Of a stretch of 64,000 nt of DNA, positions 52,314 through 62,649 are shown one piece after another; positions within the stretch are counted from its first letter, which is position 1; each line of letters starts with the position of its first letter. The DNA is taken from assembly GCF_016900355.1 (NCBI RefSeq), contig NZ_JACJKA010000002.1, positions 1-64,000 of the forward strand. The letters run 5' to 3'. Below the pieces are notes generated by a model. That model was given only the letters and a program-made list of their open reading frames with translations. It was not told the origin of the DNA and ran no database searches. Origin of the DNA: Bacteroides mediterraneensis (GTDB lineage: Bacteria > Bacteroidota > Bacteroidia > Bacteroidales > Bacteroidaceae). The translations under genes were made by a program, and so were the position numbers.

Positions 52314-52778
52314 ATGATAGATAAAAACGTTGTAGCTCGGATTGTAGAGGAATGGCTGGCAGACAAAAGCTATTTCCTGGTTGACGTGAGTGTAAGTCCG
52401 GATGACAAGATTGTAGTGGAAATAGATCATGCAGAAGGCGTATGGATAGACGACTGCGTGGAATTGAGCCGTTACATCGAGTCAAAATTAAGTCGTGAAG
52501 AAGACTACGAACTGGAAGTCGGTTCAGCAGGAATCGGGCAGCCGTTTAAAGTCCTGCAGCAGTATCAGGCCCATGTGGGATGCGAGGTCGAAGTGATGGA
52601 CAAGACCGGGAAAAAGTGGACCGGTGTGCTGGCAGATGCCAATGAAGAAAATTTCACGGTTACGGTGGAGGTAAAAATCAAGCCGGAAGGCGCTAAGCGT
52701 CCGAAGCTGGTGGAGCAGAATGTAACCTTTACGTATGATGAGATAAAATACACCAAATACTTAATTAGCTTTAAATAA
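52314..52778 (+). CDS. rimP: Ribosome maturation factor RimP
   Basis: 154 residues. It assists 30S assembly. The N-terminal alpha-beta domain (YFLVDVSVSPDDKIVVEIDHAEGVWIDDCVELSRYIES) and the GSAGIGQPFKVLQQY linker before an Sm-like domain are RimP hallmarks. First gene of the conserved rimP-nusA-infB cluster, 2 bp before nusA. Confidence 0.95.
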   Translation: MIDKNVVARIVEEWLADKSYFLVDVSVSPDDKIVVEIDHAEGVWIDDCVELSRYIESKLSREEDYELEVGSAGIGQPFKVLQQYQAHVGCEVEVMDKTGKKWTGVLADANEENFTVTVEVKIKPEGAKRPKLVEQNVTFTYDEIKYTKYLISFK

Positions 52779-52780
52779 TT

Positions 52781-54040
52781 ATGGCCAAAAAAGAAGAAAC
52801 TGTCAGCTTGGTTGACACATTCTCGGAATTTAAGGAGTTGAAGAATATCGACCGCACTACTATGGTGAGCGTATTGGAAGAGTCATTCCGTAGTGTGATT
52901 GCGAAAATGTTCGGTACAGATGAGAATTATGATGTAATTGTAAATCCGGATAAGGGGGACTTTGAAATCTGGCGTAACCGTGAGGTGGTAGCGGATGACG
53001 AACTGACAAATCCGAACCTGCAAATTGCCTTGTCTGAGGCACGTAAAATCGATGCATCCTACGAAGTAGGAGAGGAAGTGACGGATGAGGTGATTTTTGA
53101 AAAATTTGGCCGTCGTGCTATCCTGAATCTTCGTCAGACTTTGGCTTCAAAGATTTTGGAGCTGGAAAAGGACAGCTTGTACAACAAGTACATTGATAAG
53201 GTGGGCACCGTAATCAGTGCGGAAGTTTACCAGATCTGGAAAAAAGAAATCCTGCTGTTGGATGATGAGGGTAACGAACTGCTGTTGCCGAAGACCGAGC
53301 AGATTCCGAGTGACTTCTACCGGAAGGGAGAAACAGCCCGTGCGGTAGTGGCCCGTGTAGATAACAAGAACAACAACCCGAAAATTATATTGAGCCGTAC
53401 TTCACCTGTGTTCTTGCAACGTCTGTTTGAACAGGAAGTTCCGGAAATCAACGACGGACTGATTACCATCAAGAAGATTGCCCGTATCCCGGGTGAACGT
53501 GCCAAGATTGCGGTAGAATCATATGACGAACGTATCGATCCGGTAGGTGCTTGTGTCGGTGTGAAAGGTTCTCGTATCCATGGCATCGTCCGTGAGTTGC
53601 GCAACGAAAATATCGACGTAATCAACTATACATCCAATATCCAGCTGTTCATTCAGCGTGCCTTGAGCCCGGCTAAGGTATCGTCTATCGTCATGCACGA
53701 AGATGAGAAGAGAGCCGAAGTCTATCTGAAACCGGAAGAAGTTTCATTGGCTATCGGTAAGGGCGGATTGAACATCAAGTTGGCTAGCATGCTGACAGAG
53801 TATACCATCGATGTATATCGTGAGCTGGGTGAAGATGCGGGTACCGACGAGGATATCTACCTGGACGAATTTAAGGATGAAATTGACGAATGGGTCATCA
53901 ACGCCATTAAGGGTATCGGCATTGATACAGCGAAAGGGGTATTGAACGCTCCTCGTGAGATGCTGATTGAAAAAGCAGACCTGGAAGAAAATACGGTGGA
54001 TGATGTCCTGAGAATTTTGAAAGCAGAGTTTGAGGAATAA
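52781..54040 (+). CDS. nusA: Transcription termination/antitermination factor NusA
   Basis: 419 residues. It shows the N-terminal RNA polymerase-binding domain (LVDTFSEFKELKNIDRTTMVSVLEESF), the S1 domain (VGTVISAEVYQIWKKEILL to PKIILSRTSP), and two KH domains (DPVGACVGVKGSRIHGIVREL; EEVSLAIGKGGLNIKLASMLT). The short Bacteroidetes form lacks the C-terminal acidic repeats of E. coli NusA and ends in a helix-hairpin-helix-like segment. It modulates pausing, termination and antitermination. Confidence 0.97.
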   Translation: MAKKEETVSLVDTFSEFKELKNIDRTTMVSVLEESFRSVIAKMFGTDENYDVIVNPDKGDFEIWRNREVVADDELTNPNLQIALSEARKIDASYEVGEEVTDEVIFEKFGRRAILNLRQTLASKILELEKDSLYNKYIDKVGTVISAEVYQIWKKEILLLDDEGNELLLPKTEQIPSDFYRKGETARAVVARVDNKNNNPKIILSRTSPVFLQRLFEQEVPEINDGLITIKKIARIPGERAKIAVESYDERIDPVGACVGVKGSRIHGIVRELRNENIDVINYTSNIQLFIQRALSPAKVSSIVMHEDEKRAEVYLKPEEVSLAIGKGGLNIKLASMLTEYTIDVYRELGEDAGTDEDIYLDEFKDEIDEWVINAIKGIGIDTAKGVLNAPREMLIEKADLEENTVDDVLRILKAEFEE

Positions 54041-54147
54041 CGCTTTGAGGCGGTAAACAGGGGAGAATGGGGCTCCATTCTCGTCTGCTTATTTATCTGT
54101 GACTGATATAATATTTTCCCCTGAACTCTATTAAAAAGTGATGAATT

Positions 54148-57072
54148 ATGACTATAAGATTGAATAAAGTAACAAGAGATTTGAATGTCGGAATAACCAC
54201 GGTGGTAGACTTTTTGCAGAAAAAAGGATATACGGTCGAGGCTAATCCAAATACGAAAATTACGGAGGAGCAGTATGCTGTACTGGTGAAAGAGTTCAGC
54301 AAGGACAAAGATTTGAAAATAGAGTCGGAGAAAATTATTCAGGAACGGCAAAATAAGGATCGTAACAAGGCTTCTGTTTCTATTGAAGACATCCATCCGG
54401 AGCTGAAAAAGCCGGAGGTGATAGAAACAGTGGTTCCAGAAGATGTGCGGCCTAAATTCAAGCCTGTGGGAAAAATAGACTTGGATACTCTGAAAAGGAA
54501 GAAGAAACCGGCTGTGGTTGAGCCTGCTGAAGTTCCTGCATCGCAGGAAGGGCCAGCTAAGCCAGAACCTGAGAATAAAGACCCTGAGGTGAAGGAAGTA
54601 GAAACTAAAAAGGAAAATGTAGCTTCACAGCAGCCTCAGACAGTAGAGAAAGAAGAAACGAAACAGCCGGAGTTAAAGGCAGAAGAATTGAAACCAGAGC
54701 CGATGGAAGAAGAAAAAAAGCAACAATCCGTTCAGGAAAACAAAGAAGACGAAGTATTTAAAATTCGCCCGACAGAATTTAAATCAAAGATTAATGTAGT
54801 AGGCCAGATTGATTTGGCTGCATTGAACCAGTCAACCCGCCCGAGAAAGAAATCGAAGGAGGAGAAGAAGAAAGAGAGAGAGGAAAAAGATAAGTTGCGT
54901 CAGGAACAGCGCAAGCAGATGAAAGATGCCATTATCAAGGAAATCCGAAAGAGTGATGACAAAACGACTGATAAGGGTGCCCTGAACGATGAGGCTTCGA
55001 AAAAGAAAAAACGGAACCGGATTAACAAAGAACGAGTGGATATCAACAATCCTTCGGTGAATGTAGGAGGCGCTTCTCGCAACGAGAAGAGCGGAAGACC
55101 GAACCAGGCTCAGGCTCAAGGTGGAAAGCATAACAAGGACCGTTTTAAAAAGCCGGTAGTAAAACAGGAGGTCAGCGACGAAGATGTAGCCAGACAGGTG
55201 AAGGAAACGCTTGCCCGCCTGACCAATAAAGGAAAGAACAAGGCTGCCAAGTACCGTAAGGAAAAACGCGAAAATATCCAGAACCGTCAGCTGGAACAGG
55301 AAGAACTGGAACAGGAAGAAAGCAAGGTATTGAAGCTTACGGAATTCGTAACGGCCAACGAGCTGGCCAACATGATGGACGTACCTGTTACTCAGGTTAT
55401 TTCTACCTGTATGAGTGTCGGTATCATGGTTTCCATCAACCAGCGTCTGGATGCGGAAACCATCAACCTGGTAGCTGAAGAATTTGGATTTAAGACAGAA
55501 TATGTGAGTGCGGATGTGGCACAGGCCGTAGAAGAGGAGGCTGATGCAGAAGAAGATTTGCAGCCGCGTGCGCCGATTGTTACCGTGATGGGACACGTAG
55601 ACCATGGTAAGACTTCTTTGCTGGACTACATCCGTAAGGCGAATGTGATTGCCGGTGAGGCCGGTGGTATTACGCAGCATATCGGTGCCTATAACGTGAA
55701 ATTGGAAGACGGACGACGCATTACCTTCCTGGATACTCCGGGACACGAAGCGTTTACGGCCATGCGTGCCCGTGGTGCGAAGGTGACCGACGTGGTTATC
55801 ATCATTGTGGCTGCCGATGACAATGTGATGCCGCAGACCAAAGAGGCCATCAACCATGCCATGGCAGCAGGAGTGCCTATCGTGTTTGCCATCAATAAGA
55901 TTGATAAACCGAATGCCAATCCGGACCGAATCAAGGAAGAATTGGCTTCCATGAACTTCCTGGTGGAAGAATGGGGCGGTAAATACCAGTCACAAGATAT
56001 TTCAGCCAAGAAGGGTACAGGTGTACACGAATTGCTGGAAAAAGTATTGCTGGAAGCGGAAATGTTGGATTTGAAAGCCAACCCGAACCGCAAGGCTACG
56101 GGTTCTATCATCGAATCTTCTTTGGACAAAGGACGTGGTTATGTAGCTACGGTACTGGTTTCCAACGGAACCTTGCATGTAGGTGATATCGTGCTGGCAG
56201 GAACTTCATACGGTAAGGTGAAGGCCATGTTCAACGAACGTAACCAGCGGATGAAAGAGGCCGGTCCTTCTGAACCGGTACTGATTTTGGGATTGAACGG
56301 TGCGCCGGCTGCCGGTGATACGTTCCATGTATTGGATACAGAGCAGGAAGCCCGTGAAATTGCCAACAAGCGTGAGCAGTTGCAGCGTGAACAAGGTTTG
56401 CGTACCCAGAAGATGCTGACCCTTGATGAAGTAGGCCGTCGTTTGGCTTTGGGTGACTTCCACGAACTGAATGTCATTGTGAAAGGTGACGTGGACGGTT
56501 CTGTAGAAGCCTTGAGCGACTCGTTGATTAAACTGTCTACCGAACAGATTCAGGTCAATGTCATCCACAAAGGTGTGGGACAGATTTCCGAATCGGATGT
56601 GTCATTGGCTGCCGCTTCCAATGCCATTATCGTAGGTTTCCAGGTTCGTCCGTCAGGAAATGCCGCGAAACTGGCAGAGCAGGAAGGTGTGGATATCCGT
56701 AAGTATTCTATTATTTACGATGCCATTGAAGAAGTGAAGTCGGCCATGGAAGGTATGTTGGCCCCGACGTTGAAAGAACAGGTGACTGCCACCATCGAAG
56801 TGCGCGAGGTGTTCAACATCAGCAAGGTGGGTATGGTTGCCGGTGCGGTAGTAAAGACCGGAAAGGTAAAACGTACAGACAAGGCTCGCTTGATTCGCGA
56901 CGGTATTGTAATCTTTACAGGTTCCATCAACGCCCTGAAACGTTTCAAGGACGATGTGAAGGAAGTCGGTACTAACTTTGAATGTGGTATCAGCTTGACG
57001 AATTGCAACGACCTGAAGGTGGGTGATGTGATTGAAACTTACGAAGAAGTGGAAGTAAAACAGACATTGTAA
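54148..57072 (+). CDS. infB: Translation initiation factor IF-2
   Basis: 974 residues, long as usual in Bacteroidales. The first ~400 residues are a charged, Lys/Glu-rich extension with an N-terminal IF2_N fold ([25 protein letters not shown]); a second IF2_N unit ([25 protein letters not shown]) sits near 400-425. The G domain follows with [16 protein letters not shown] (about 477), [14 protein letters not shown] and SAKKGTG, then domains II-IV ending [18 protein letters not shown]. It places fMet-tRNA on the 30S subunit. Confidence 0.98.
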   Translation: MTIRLNKVTRDLNVGITTVVDFLQKKGYTVEANPNTKITEEQYAVLVKEFSKDKDLKIESEKIIQERQNKDRNKASVSIEDIHPELKKPEVIETVVPEDVRPKFKPVGKIDLDTLKRKKKPAVVEPAEVPASQEGPAKPEPENKDPEVKEVETKKENVASQQPQTVEKEETKQPELKAEELKPEPMEEEKKQQSVQENKEDEVFKIRPTEFKSKINVVGQIDLAALNQSTRPRKKSKEEKKKEREEKDKLRQEQRKQMKDAIIKEIRKSDDKTTDKGALNDEASKKKKRNRINKERVDINNPSVNVGGASRNEKSGRPNQAQAQGGKHNKDRFKKPVVKQEVSDEDVARQVKETLARLTNKGKNKAAKYRKEKRENIQNRQLEQEELEQEESKVLKLTEFVTANELANMMDVPVTQVISTCMSVGIMVSINQRLDAETINLVAEEFGFKTEYVSADVAQAVEEEADAEEDLQPRAPIVTVMGHVDHGKTSLLDYIRKANVIAGEAGGITQHIGAYNVKLEDGRRITFLDTPGHEAFTAMRARGAKVTDVVIIIVAADDNVMPQTKEAINHAMAAGVPIVFAINKIDKPNANPDRIKEELASMNFLVEEWGGKYQSQDISAKKGTGVHELLEKVLLEAEMLDLKANPNRKATGSIIESSLDKGRGYVATVLVSNGTLHVGDIVLAGTSYGKVKAMFNERNQRMKEAGPSEPVLILGLNGAPAAGDTFHVLDTEQEAREIANKREQLQREQGLRTQKMLTLDEVGRRLALGDFHELNVIVKGDVDGSVEALSDSLIKLSTEQIQVNVIHKGVGQISESDVSLAAASNAIIVGFQVRPSGNAAKLAEQEGVDIRKYSIIYDAIEEVKSAMEGMLAPTLKEQVTATIEVREVFNISKVGMVAGAVVKTGKVKRTDKARLIRDGIVIFTGSINALKRFKDDVKEVGTNFECGISLTNCNDLKVGDVIETYEEVEVKQTL

Positions 57073-57111
57073 GGACATACGTCTGACCATTGTTTGGGTG
57101 CAAATAAATAC

Positions 57112-57187
57112 ATTTGTCATTCAGAGCAAAGCGAAGAATCTTGTATTCACCCATCAGGATGGGCACAAGTTCTTCGCTTTGTCTTTT
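57112..57187. repeat. REP-like palindrome between infB and cvpA
   Basis: AGCAAAGCGAAGAATCTTGT is mirrored by ACAAGTTCTTCGCTTTGTC across an inner CCCAT-CAGG-ATGGG hairpin, giving one long stem with a small bulge (about 57125-57177). The motif TCATTCAGAGC-AAGCGAAGAATCT resembles short palindromic repeats scattered in many bacterial genomes. It lies wholly in the intergenic space and replaces any promoter or terminator I could see there. Confidence 0.65.
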
Positions 57188-57205
57188 GATAGATGCGGTG
57201 GAAGA

Positions 57206-57724
57206 ATGGAAACACTTGACTGGATCATCGTAGCGGTGCTGGCCATGGGAGCCGTTTCAGGTTTCATGAAAGGCTTGCTCAAGCAACTGGCTTCCATGGT
57301 AGGACTGGTGGCCGGCTTGCTGGTGGCGCGTGCTTTGTTTGCCAGTTTGGGTGAACAACTGGCCGTGAAAGTAGGAACTTCCGTGACGGTAGGGCAGATA
57401 CTGGCCTTTCTGCTGATTGGGCTGGTGGTGCCGCTGGTATTGTCTGTGGTCGCTTCCACATTGACTAAAATCGTAGACAGGGTAAGTCTTGGATTTGTCA
57501 ACCGCTGGCTGGGTGCCGGACTGGGTGCGTTGAAATATGCGCTGTTAGTCAGTGTCGTGATTCATTTTATCGATTTTGCCGACTCTAAAGATAACTTAAT
57601 ACATTCAACCACTAAGGGAAGTTCATTGTTGTATTATCCGGTAAAGGACCTCTCGGGATTCTTTTATCCGGTGGTAGAAAACCTAAAAGAGAAATTTATA
57701 GAAACAGATAATAATCAGATTTGA
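57206..57724 (+). CDS. CvpA family membrane protein
   Basis: 172 residues from METLDWIIV at 57206; an open frame runs back to an ATG at 57098 but would translate the REP-like palindrome, so I reject the longer form. Four hydrophobic segments (about 3-25, 30-50, 60-85, 100-125) and a family-like [23 protein letters not shown] motif define CvpA, an inner-membrane protein tied to colicin V production and envelope stress in other bacteria. It ends 1 bp before the sufB ATG. Confidence 0.9.
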   Translation: METLDWIIVAVLAMGAVSGFMKGLLKQLASMVGLVAGLLVARALFASLGEQLAVKVGTSVTVGQILAFLLIGLVVPLVLSVVASTLTKIVDRVSLGFVNRWLGAGLGALKYALLVSVVIHFIDFADSKDNLIHSTTKGSSLLYYPVKDLSGFFYPVVENLKEKFIETDNNQI

Positions 57725-57725
57725 T

Positions 57726-59177
57726 ATGCAATTAGAACCCAACAAATATGTGAAGGAACTGACGCAGGAGAAGTACAAGTATGGCTTCACTACGGACGTA
57801 CACACAGATATCATAGAGAAGGGACTGAACGAGGATGTCGTGCGGCTGATCTCTTCCAAGAAGGGAGAACCCGACTGGCTGCTTGAGTTCCGTTTGAAAG
57901 CGTTCCGCTACTGGCAGACGCTGGAGATGCCTACATGGGCGCATTTGAATATTCCGGAGATAGATTATCAGGCCATTTCATATTATGCCGATCCGACCAA
58001 GAAAAAAGACGGGCCGAAGAGCATGGATGAGGTGGATCCGGAGCTGTTGAAAACATTTGACAAGCTGGGTATTCCTTTGGAAGAACGTATGGCACTGAGC
58101 GGCATGGCGGTGGATGCGGTCATGGACTCCGTGTCTGTAAAGACCACTTTCAAGGAGACTTTGATGGAGAAAGGTATTATCTTCTGTTCCATCAGTGAGG
58201 CAGTCCGTGAGCATCCGGATTTGGTGAAGAAATACCTGGGCTCGGTAGTAGGTTACCGGGATAATTTCTTTGCGGCATTGAACTCGGCAGTATTCAGCGA
58301 CGGTTCGTTTGTATACATTCCGAAAGGGGTGCGCTGTCCGATGGAACTTTCAACGTATTTCCGTATCAATGCGGCCAATACGGGACAGTTTGAACGTACG
58401 CTGATTGTGGCCGATGATGATAGTTACGTGTCTTATCTGGAAGGTTGTACGGCGCCGATGCGTGATGAGAACCAGCTTCATGCAGCCATCGTGGAGATTG
58501 TGGTGCTTGACCGTGCGGAAGTAAAATATTCTACCGTACAGAACTGGTATCCGGGTGATGCGGAAGGCAAAGGAGGTGTATACAACTTTGTGACCAAACG
58601 AGGTAATTGCAAAGGGGTAGACAGCAAATTGTCGTGGACGCAGGTGGAAACGGGTTCTGCCATTACATGGAAATATCCGAGCTGCATCTTGAGTGGAGAT
58701 AACTCTACGGCTGAATTCTATTCTGTGGCTGTAACCAACAATTTCCAGCAGGCCGATACAGGTACCAAGATGATACACCTGGGCAAGAATACCCGTTCTA
58801 CGATTGTGAGCAAGGGTATCAGTGCCGGGAAGAGCCAGAACTCTTACCGTGGTCTGGTGCGGGTATCTGAAAAGGCAGACAATGCCCGTAACTACAGCCA
58901 GTGTGATTCTTTGCTGTTGGGAAGCCAGTGTGGAGCACATACCTTCCCTTACATGGATATTCACAATGAAACGGCGGTAGTGGAGCATGAGGCGACCACT
59001 TCGAAGATTTCGGAAGACCAGATTTTCTATTGCAACCAGCGAGGAATTACTACGGAAGATGCCGTAGGACTGATTGTGAACGGTTATGCGAAGGAAGTAC
59101 TTAACAAATTGCCGATGGAGTTTGCCGTAGAGGCGCAGAAATTGCTGTCTGTATCGTTGGAAGGCAGCGTGGGATAA
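57726..59177 (+). CDS. sufB: Fe-S cluster assembly protein SufB
   Basis: 483 residues. The scaffold subunit of SufBC2D. Typical SufB segments: [82 protein letters not shown] and [19 protein letters not shown]...[21 protein letters not shown] with the conserved cysteines and histidine for cluster building. First gene of sufBCDS. Confidence 0.98.
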   Translation: MQLEPNKYVKELTQEKYKYGFTTDVHTDIIEKGLNEDVVRLISSKKGEPDWLLEFRLKAFRYWQTLEMPTWAHLNIPEIDYQAISYYADPTKKKDGPKSMDEVDPELLKTFDKLGIPLEERMALSGMAVDAVMDSVSVKTTFKETLMEKGIIFCSISEAVREHPDLVKKYLGSVVGYRDNFFAALNSAVFSDGSFVYIPKGVRCPMELSTYFRINAANTGQFERTLIVADDDSYVSYLEGCTAPMRDENQLHAAIVEIVVLDRAEVKYSTVQNWYPGDAEGKGGVYNFVTKRGNCKGVDSKLSWTQVETGSAITWKYPSCILSGDNSTAEFYSVAVTNNFQQADTGTKMIHLGKNTRSTIVSKGISAGKSQNSYRGLVRVSEKADNARNYSQCDSLLLGSQCGAHTFPYMDIHNETAVVEHEATTSKISEDQIFYCNQRGITTEDAVGLIVNGYAKEVLNKLPMEFAVEAQKLLSVSLEGSVG

Positions 59178-59195
59178 ATATAAAATCAAAATATT

Positions 59196-59948
59196 ATGTT
59201 AGAGATAAAGAATTTACATGCCAGCATCAATGGCAAAGAGATATTGAAAGGAATTAACCTGACCGTAAAGTCGGGTGAGGTTCATGCGATTATGGGACCG
59301 AACGGTTCAGGAAAGAGTACGTTGAGCAATGTCCTGGTGGGACATCCGGCTTATGAAGTCACAAAAGGTTCGGTAACCTTCGACGGTAAGGATTTGCTGG
59401 CTTTGAGTCCAGCTGACCGTAGCCATGAAGGATTGTTCCTGTCCTTCCAGTATCCGGTGGAAATTCCGGGCGTAAGCATGGTGAACTTCATGCGTGCAGC
59501 TGTTAACGAGCAGCGGAAATATAAAGGACTGCCGGCACTGACTGCCAGCGAGTTTCTGAAGCTGATGCGTCAGAAAAGAGAAATTGTGGAACTGGACAGC
59601 AAGTTGGCCAATCGTTCTGTGAATGAAGGTTTCTCAGGTGGAGAAAAGAAACGGAATGAGATTTTCCAGATGGCCATGCTGGAACCGAAATTGAGCATCC
59701 TGGACGAAACAGACTCCGGACTGGACATTGACGCCCTGCGTATTGTGGCTGAAGGAGTGAACAAGTTGAAAACACCGGAAACCAGCTGTATCGTGATTAC
59801 ACACTATCAGCGTCTGCTCGACTACATCAAACCGGATATCGTGCACGTACTTTACAAGGGACGCATCGTGAAAACAGCAGGTCCTGAACTGGCACTGGAA
59901 CTGGAAGAAAAAGGTTACGATTGGATTAAGAAAGAACTGGGAGAATAA
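59196..59948 (+). CDS. sufC: Fe-S cluster assembly ATPase SufC
   Basis: 250 residues. ABC-type ATPase: Walker A GPNGSGKSTLS (33-43), Q-loop LSFQYPVEIPGVSM, signature FSGGEKKRNEIFQM (about 150), Walker B LSILDETDSGLDIDALR (about 168) and the switch His in VITHYQRLLDYI. It drives SufBD. It begins 18 bp after sufB. Confidence 0.98.
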   Translation: MLEIKNLHASINGKEILKGINLTVKSGEVHAIMGPNGSGKSTLSNVLVGHPAYEVTKGSVTFDGKDLLALSPADRSHEGLFLSFQYPVEIPGVSMVNFMRAAVNEQRKYKGLPALTASEFLKLMRQKREIVELDSKLANRSVNEGFSGGEKKRNEIFQMAMLEPKLSILDETDSGLDIDALRIVAEGVNKLKTPETSCIVITHYQRLLDYIKPDIVHVLYKGRIVKTAGPELALELEEKGYDWIKKELGE

Positions 59949-59950
59949 GC

Positions 59951-61294
59951 ATGAAAGCAGAACAGCAATATATTGACCTTTTCACGCAATGCGAGGCGAT
60001 GATTTGCCGGCATAGTGCCGAGGTGCTGAATGCGCCTCGTGCCAAAGCTTTTGCCGACTTTGAACAGTTGGGCTTTCCCACTCGCAAGCAGGAAAAGTAT
60101 AAATACACGGAGGTGGGCAAGTATTTTGCCCCGAATTATGGACTGAATCTGAATCGTCTGGAAATTCCGGTCAATCCGTATGAAGTGTTCAAGTGTGATG
60201 TGCCCAACATGAGTACGTCGCTCTATTTTGTGGTGAACGATGCGTTTGACAAGCATGTGCATCCTTCGGCTCAGTTGCCGGAAGGAGTGTATTTCGGCAG
60301 CTTGAAAGATATGGCCGAACAGCATCCGGAGCTGGTAAAGAAATATTACGGAAAGCTGGCCGATACGTCGAAAGACGCGCTGGCTGCCTTCAACACGATG
60401 TTTGCCCAAGACGGTGTGTGCATGTATGTACCCAAAAACGTGGTGGTGGAACGTCCGATACAGCTGGTGAACATCTTGCGTGCGGATGTCGATTTTATGG
60501 TGAACCGACGGGTGCTGATTATCCTGGAAGAAGGTGCACAGGCCAAGTTGCTGGTATGTGATCATGCCATGGACAATGTGAACTTCCTTTCTACACAGGT
60601 GGTGGAAGTCTTTGCCGGAGAGAATTCGGTGTTTGACCTGTATGAACTGGAAGAAACGCATAACAGTACGGTGCGTTTCAGCAATCTGTATGTACATCAG
60701 GAGGCCGGCAGCAATGTGTTGTTGAACGGTATGACGCTGCACAACGGAACAACCCGCAATACGACGGAAGTCACACTGGCCGGGAAGGGGGCGGAAATCA
60801 ATCTCTGTGGAATGGCCATCGCCGACGCGAATGAACAGGTAGACAATAATACATTCATCGACCACAAGGTGCCCGATTGTACTAGCAACGAGCTGTTCAA
60901 GTATGTGCTTGACGGGCAGGCTGTAGGAGCGTTTGCCGGCAGGGTACTGGTACGCGAAGGGGCACAGCATACCTCTTCACAGCAGACCAACCGCAACTTG
61001 TGTGCAACCCGTGAAGCGCGGATGTACACTCAACCGCAGTTGGAAATTTATGCCGACGACGTGAAATGTTCGCATGGAGCTACTGTGGGACAGTTGGATG
61101 AGAATGCGCTGTTCTACATGCAGCAACGAGGTATCAGTTTGAAGGAAGCCCGTCTGTTGCTGATGTTCGCGTTTGTGAACGAAGTGATTGATCATATCCG
61201 TATGGAGGCGCTGAAAGACCGTCTGCATCTGCTGGTTGAAAAGCGTTTCCGCGGTGAATTGAACAAATGTCAGGGTTGTGCTATCTGCAAATAA
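59951..61294 (+). CDS. sufD: Fe-S cluster assembly protein SufD
   Basis: 447 residues. Shares the SufB-like beta-helix: VEVFAGENSVFDLYELEETHNSTVRFSNLYVHQ, TSSQQTNRNLCATREARMYTQPQLEIYADDVKCSHGATVGQLDENALFYMQQRGISLKEARLLL. The stretch KCSHGATVGQ carries the conserved His of SufD. The tail ends in CQGCAICK, a small cysteine cluster. It binds SufB and SufC and is needed for iron entry. It begins 2 bp after sufC. Confidence 0.97.
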   Translation: MKAEQQYIDLFTQCEAMICRHSAEVLNAPRAKAFADFEQLGFPTRKQEKYKYTEVGKYFAPNYGLNLNRLEIPVNPYEVFKCDVPNMSTSLYFVVNDAFDKHVHPSAQLPEGVYFGSLKDMAEQHPELVKKYYGKLADTSKDALAAFNTMFAQDGVCMYVPKNVVVERPIQLVNILRADVDFMVNRRVLIILEEGAQAKLLVCDHAMDNVNFLSTQVVEVFAGENSVFDLYELEETHNSTVRFSNLYVHQEAGSNVLLNGMTLHNGTTRNTTEVTLAGKGAEINLCGMAIADANEQVDNNTFIDHKVPDCTSNELFKYVLDGQAVGAFAGRVLVREGAQHTSSQQTNRNLCATREARMYTQPQLEIYADDVKCSHGATVGQLDENALFYMQQRGISLKEARLLLMFAFVNEVIDHIRMEALKDRLHLLVEKRFRGELNKCQGCAICK

Positions 61295-61340
61295 GCAGGA
61301 AGACACAGGCAAATAATATAGTTATATCGAAGGAGAATTT

Positions 61341-62561
61341 ATGCAGTACGATGTCAACAAGATAAGGGAAGATTTCCCCATCCTTTCACGGACCGTATAC
61401 GGGAAGCCGCTGATTTATTTGGACAATGGGGCTACGACCCAGAAACCTCGTTGTGTGGTGGAATCCATTACAGACGAATATTATTCGGTGAATGCCAATG
61501 TGCATCGTGGCGTGCATTTCCTTTCACAGCAAGCCACAAACCTGCATGAGGCCTCGCGCGAGACGGTGCGTAAGTTCATTAACGCGCGCAGCACTTCGGA
61601 GATTGTCTTTACGCGAGGCACTACGGAGAGCATCAATCTGGTGGCCTCTTCGTTTGTGGACAGTCAGATGAAGGAGGGCGATGAGGTCATTGTGTCGGTC
61701 ATGGAGCACCATAGTAATATTGTATCGTGGCAGCTTCAGGCAGCCCGAAAGGGGATTGTGCTGAAAGTGATTCCGATGAACGACCGCGGCGAACTGTTGC
61801 TGGATGAATATAAGAAACTTTTCTCAGAAAAGACGAAATTGGTTTCTGTGGCACACGTATCCAATGTGTTGGGAACCATCAATCCGGTGAAGGAAATCAT
61901 TGAGTTTGCCCATTCACAGGGGGTTCCTGTATTGGTAGACGGTGCACAGAGCATTCCGCACATGAAAGTGGACGTGCAGGCACTGGATGCTGATTTTTAT
62001 GTGTTCAGCGGACATAAGGTATATGGCCCTACGGGAATCGGTGTACTTTATGGAAAGGAAGCTTGGCTGGAGAAACTGCCTCCTTATCAGGGAGGAGGGG
62101 AGATGATCAAGAATGTGTCTTTTGAAAAGACCACTTTTAATGAACTCCCATTCAAGTTTGAGGCTGGTACACCTGACTATATCGGTTCTACCGCATTGGC
62201 AAAAGCCTTGGATTATGTATCTGCTATCGGTATGGACAATATAGCGGCTTATGAACATGAACTGACCCAGTATGCGATGGGGCGTTTGAAGGAAATTCCG
62301 GGTATGCGGATTTTTGGAGAAGCGGAGCAGAAGGGCGGTGTGATTTCATTTCTGGTGGGCAATATTCACCATTTTGACATGGGTACGTTGCTTGACCGTC
62401 TGGGTATTGCCGTACGTACCGGACATCATTGTGCAGAACCGCTGATGCATAGATTGGGCATTGAAGGTACTGTTCGTGCTTCTTTCGGACTATATAATAC
62501 GAAGGAAGAAGTGGACGCACTGGTGGCAGGAATTCTGCGGGTGAGCCAGATGTTTGCTTGA
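61341..62561 (+). CDS. sufS: Cysteine desulfurase SufS
   Basis: 406 residues. PLP enzyme that takes sulfur from cysteine for the Suf scaffold. Markers: YLDNGATTQKPRCVV (about 26-40), NANVHRGVHFLSQQAT, TRGTTESINLVA, VMEHHSNIVSWQ, the PLP-Lys in DFYVFSGHKVYGPTGIGVLYG (about 226), and the catalytic Cys in RTGHHCAEPLM (about 360-370). No SufE/SufU partner gene is visible. Last gene of the operon, followed by a terminator. Confidence 0.97.
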   Translation: MQYDVNKIREDFPILSRTVYGKPLIYLDNGATTQKPRCVVESITDEYYSVNANVHRGVHFLSQQATNLHEASRETVRKFINARSTSEIVFTRGTTESINLVASSFVDSQMKEGDEVIVSVMEHHSNIVSWQLQAARKGIVLKVIPMNDRGELLLDEYKKLFSEKTKLVSVAHVSNVLGTINPVKEIIEFAHSQGVPVLVDGAQSIPHMKVDVQALDADFYVFSGHKVYGPTGIGVLYGKEAWLEKLPPYQGGGEMIKNVSFEKTTFNELPFKFEAGTPDYIGSTALAKALDYVSAIGMDNIAAYEHELTQYAMGRLKEIPGMRIFGEAEQKGGVISFLVGNIHHFDMGTLLDRLGIAVRTGHHCAEPLMHRLGIEGTVRASFGLYNTKEEVDALVAGILRVSQMFA

Positions 62562-62591
62562 TTGAAGAAATCTTGAGTGGAAAAATAAAAC

Positions 62592-62638
62592 CTCCCGGCT
62601 GGTTTTCTTAGGAAGGAAAATCGGTCGGGAGATTTTTT
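62592..62638. terminator. Terminator between sufS and the M24 peptidase gene
   Basis: CTCCCGGCTGGTTTTC / GAAAATCGGTCGGGAG stem with wobble pairs followed by TTTTTTAT on the plus strand; it can serve both convergent genes. Confidence 0.8.
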
Positions 62639-62649
62639 ATGTGGGTTTG

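Noticed and set aside
54832..55857. 341-codon minus-strand frame opposite infB
   Set aside because: It reads the reverse of the Lys/Glu-rich IF-2 extension and G domain; the composition is an artefact.
57098..57205. N-terminal extension of CvpA
   Set aside because: It would translate the REP-like palindrome; the ATG at 57206 starts the family-like sequence.
59915..60970. 351-codon minus-strand frame opposite sufD
   Set aside because: sufD is the clear gene here, in operon with sufC and sufS.
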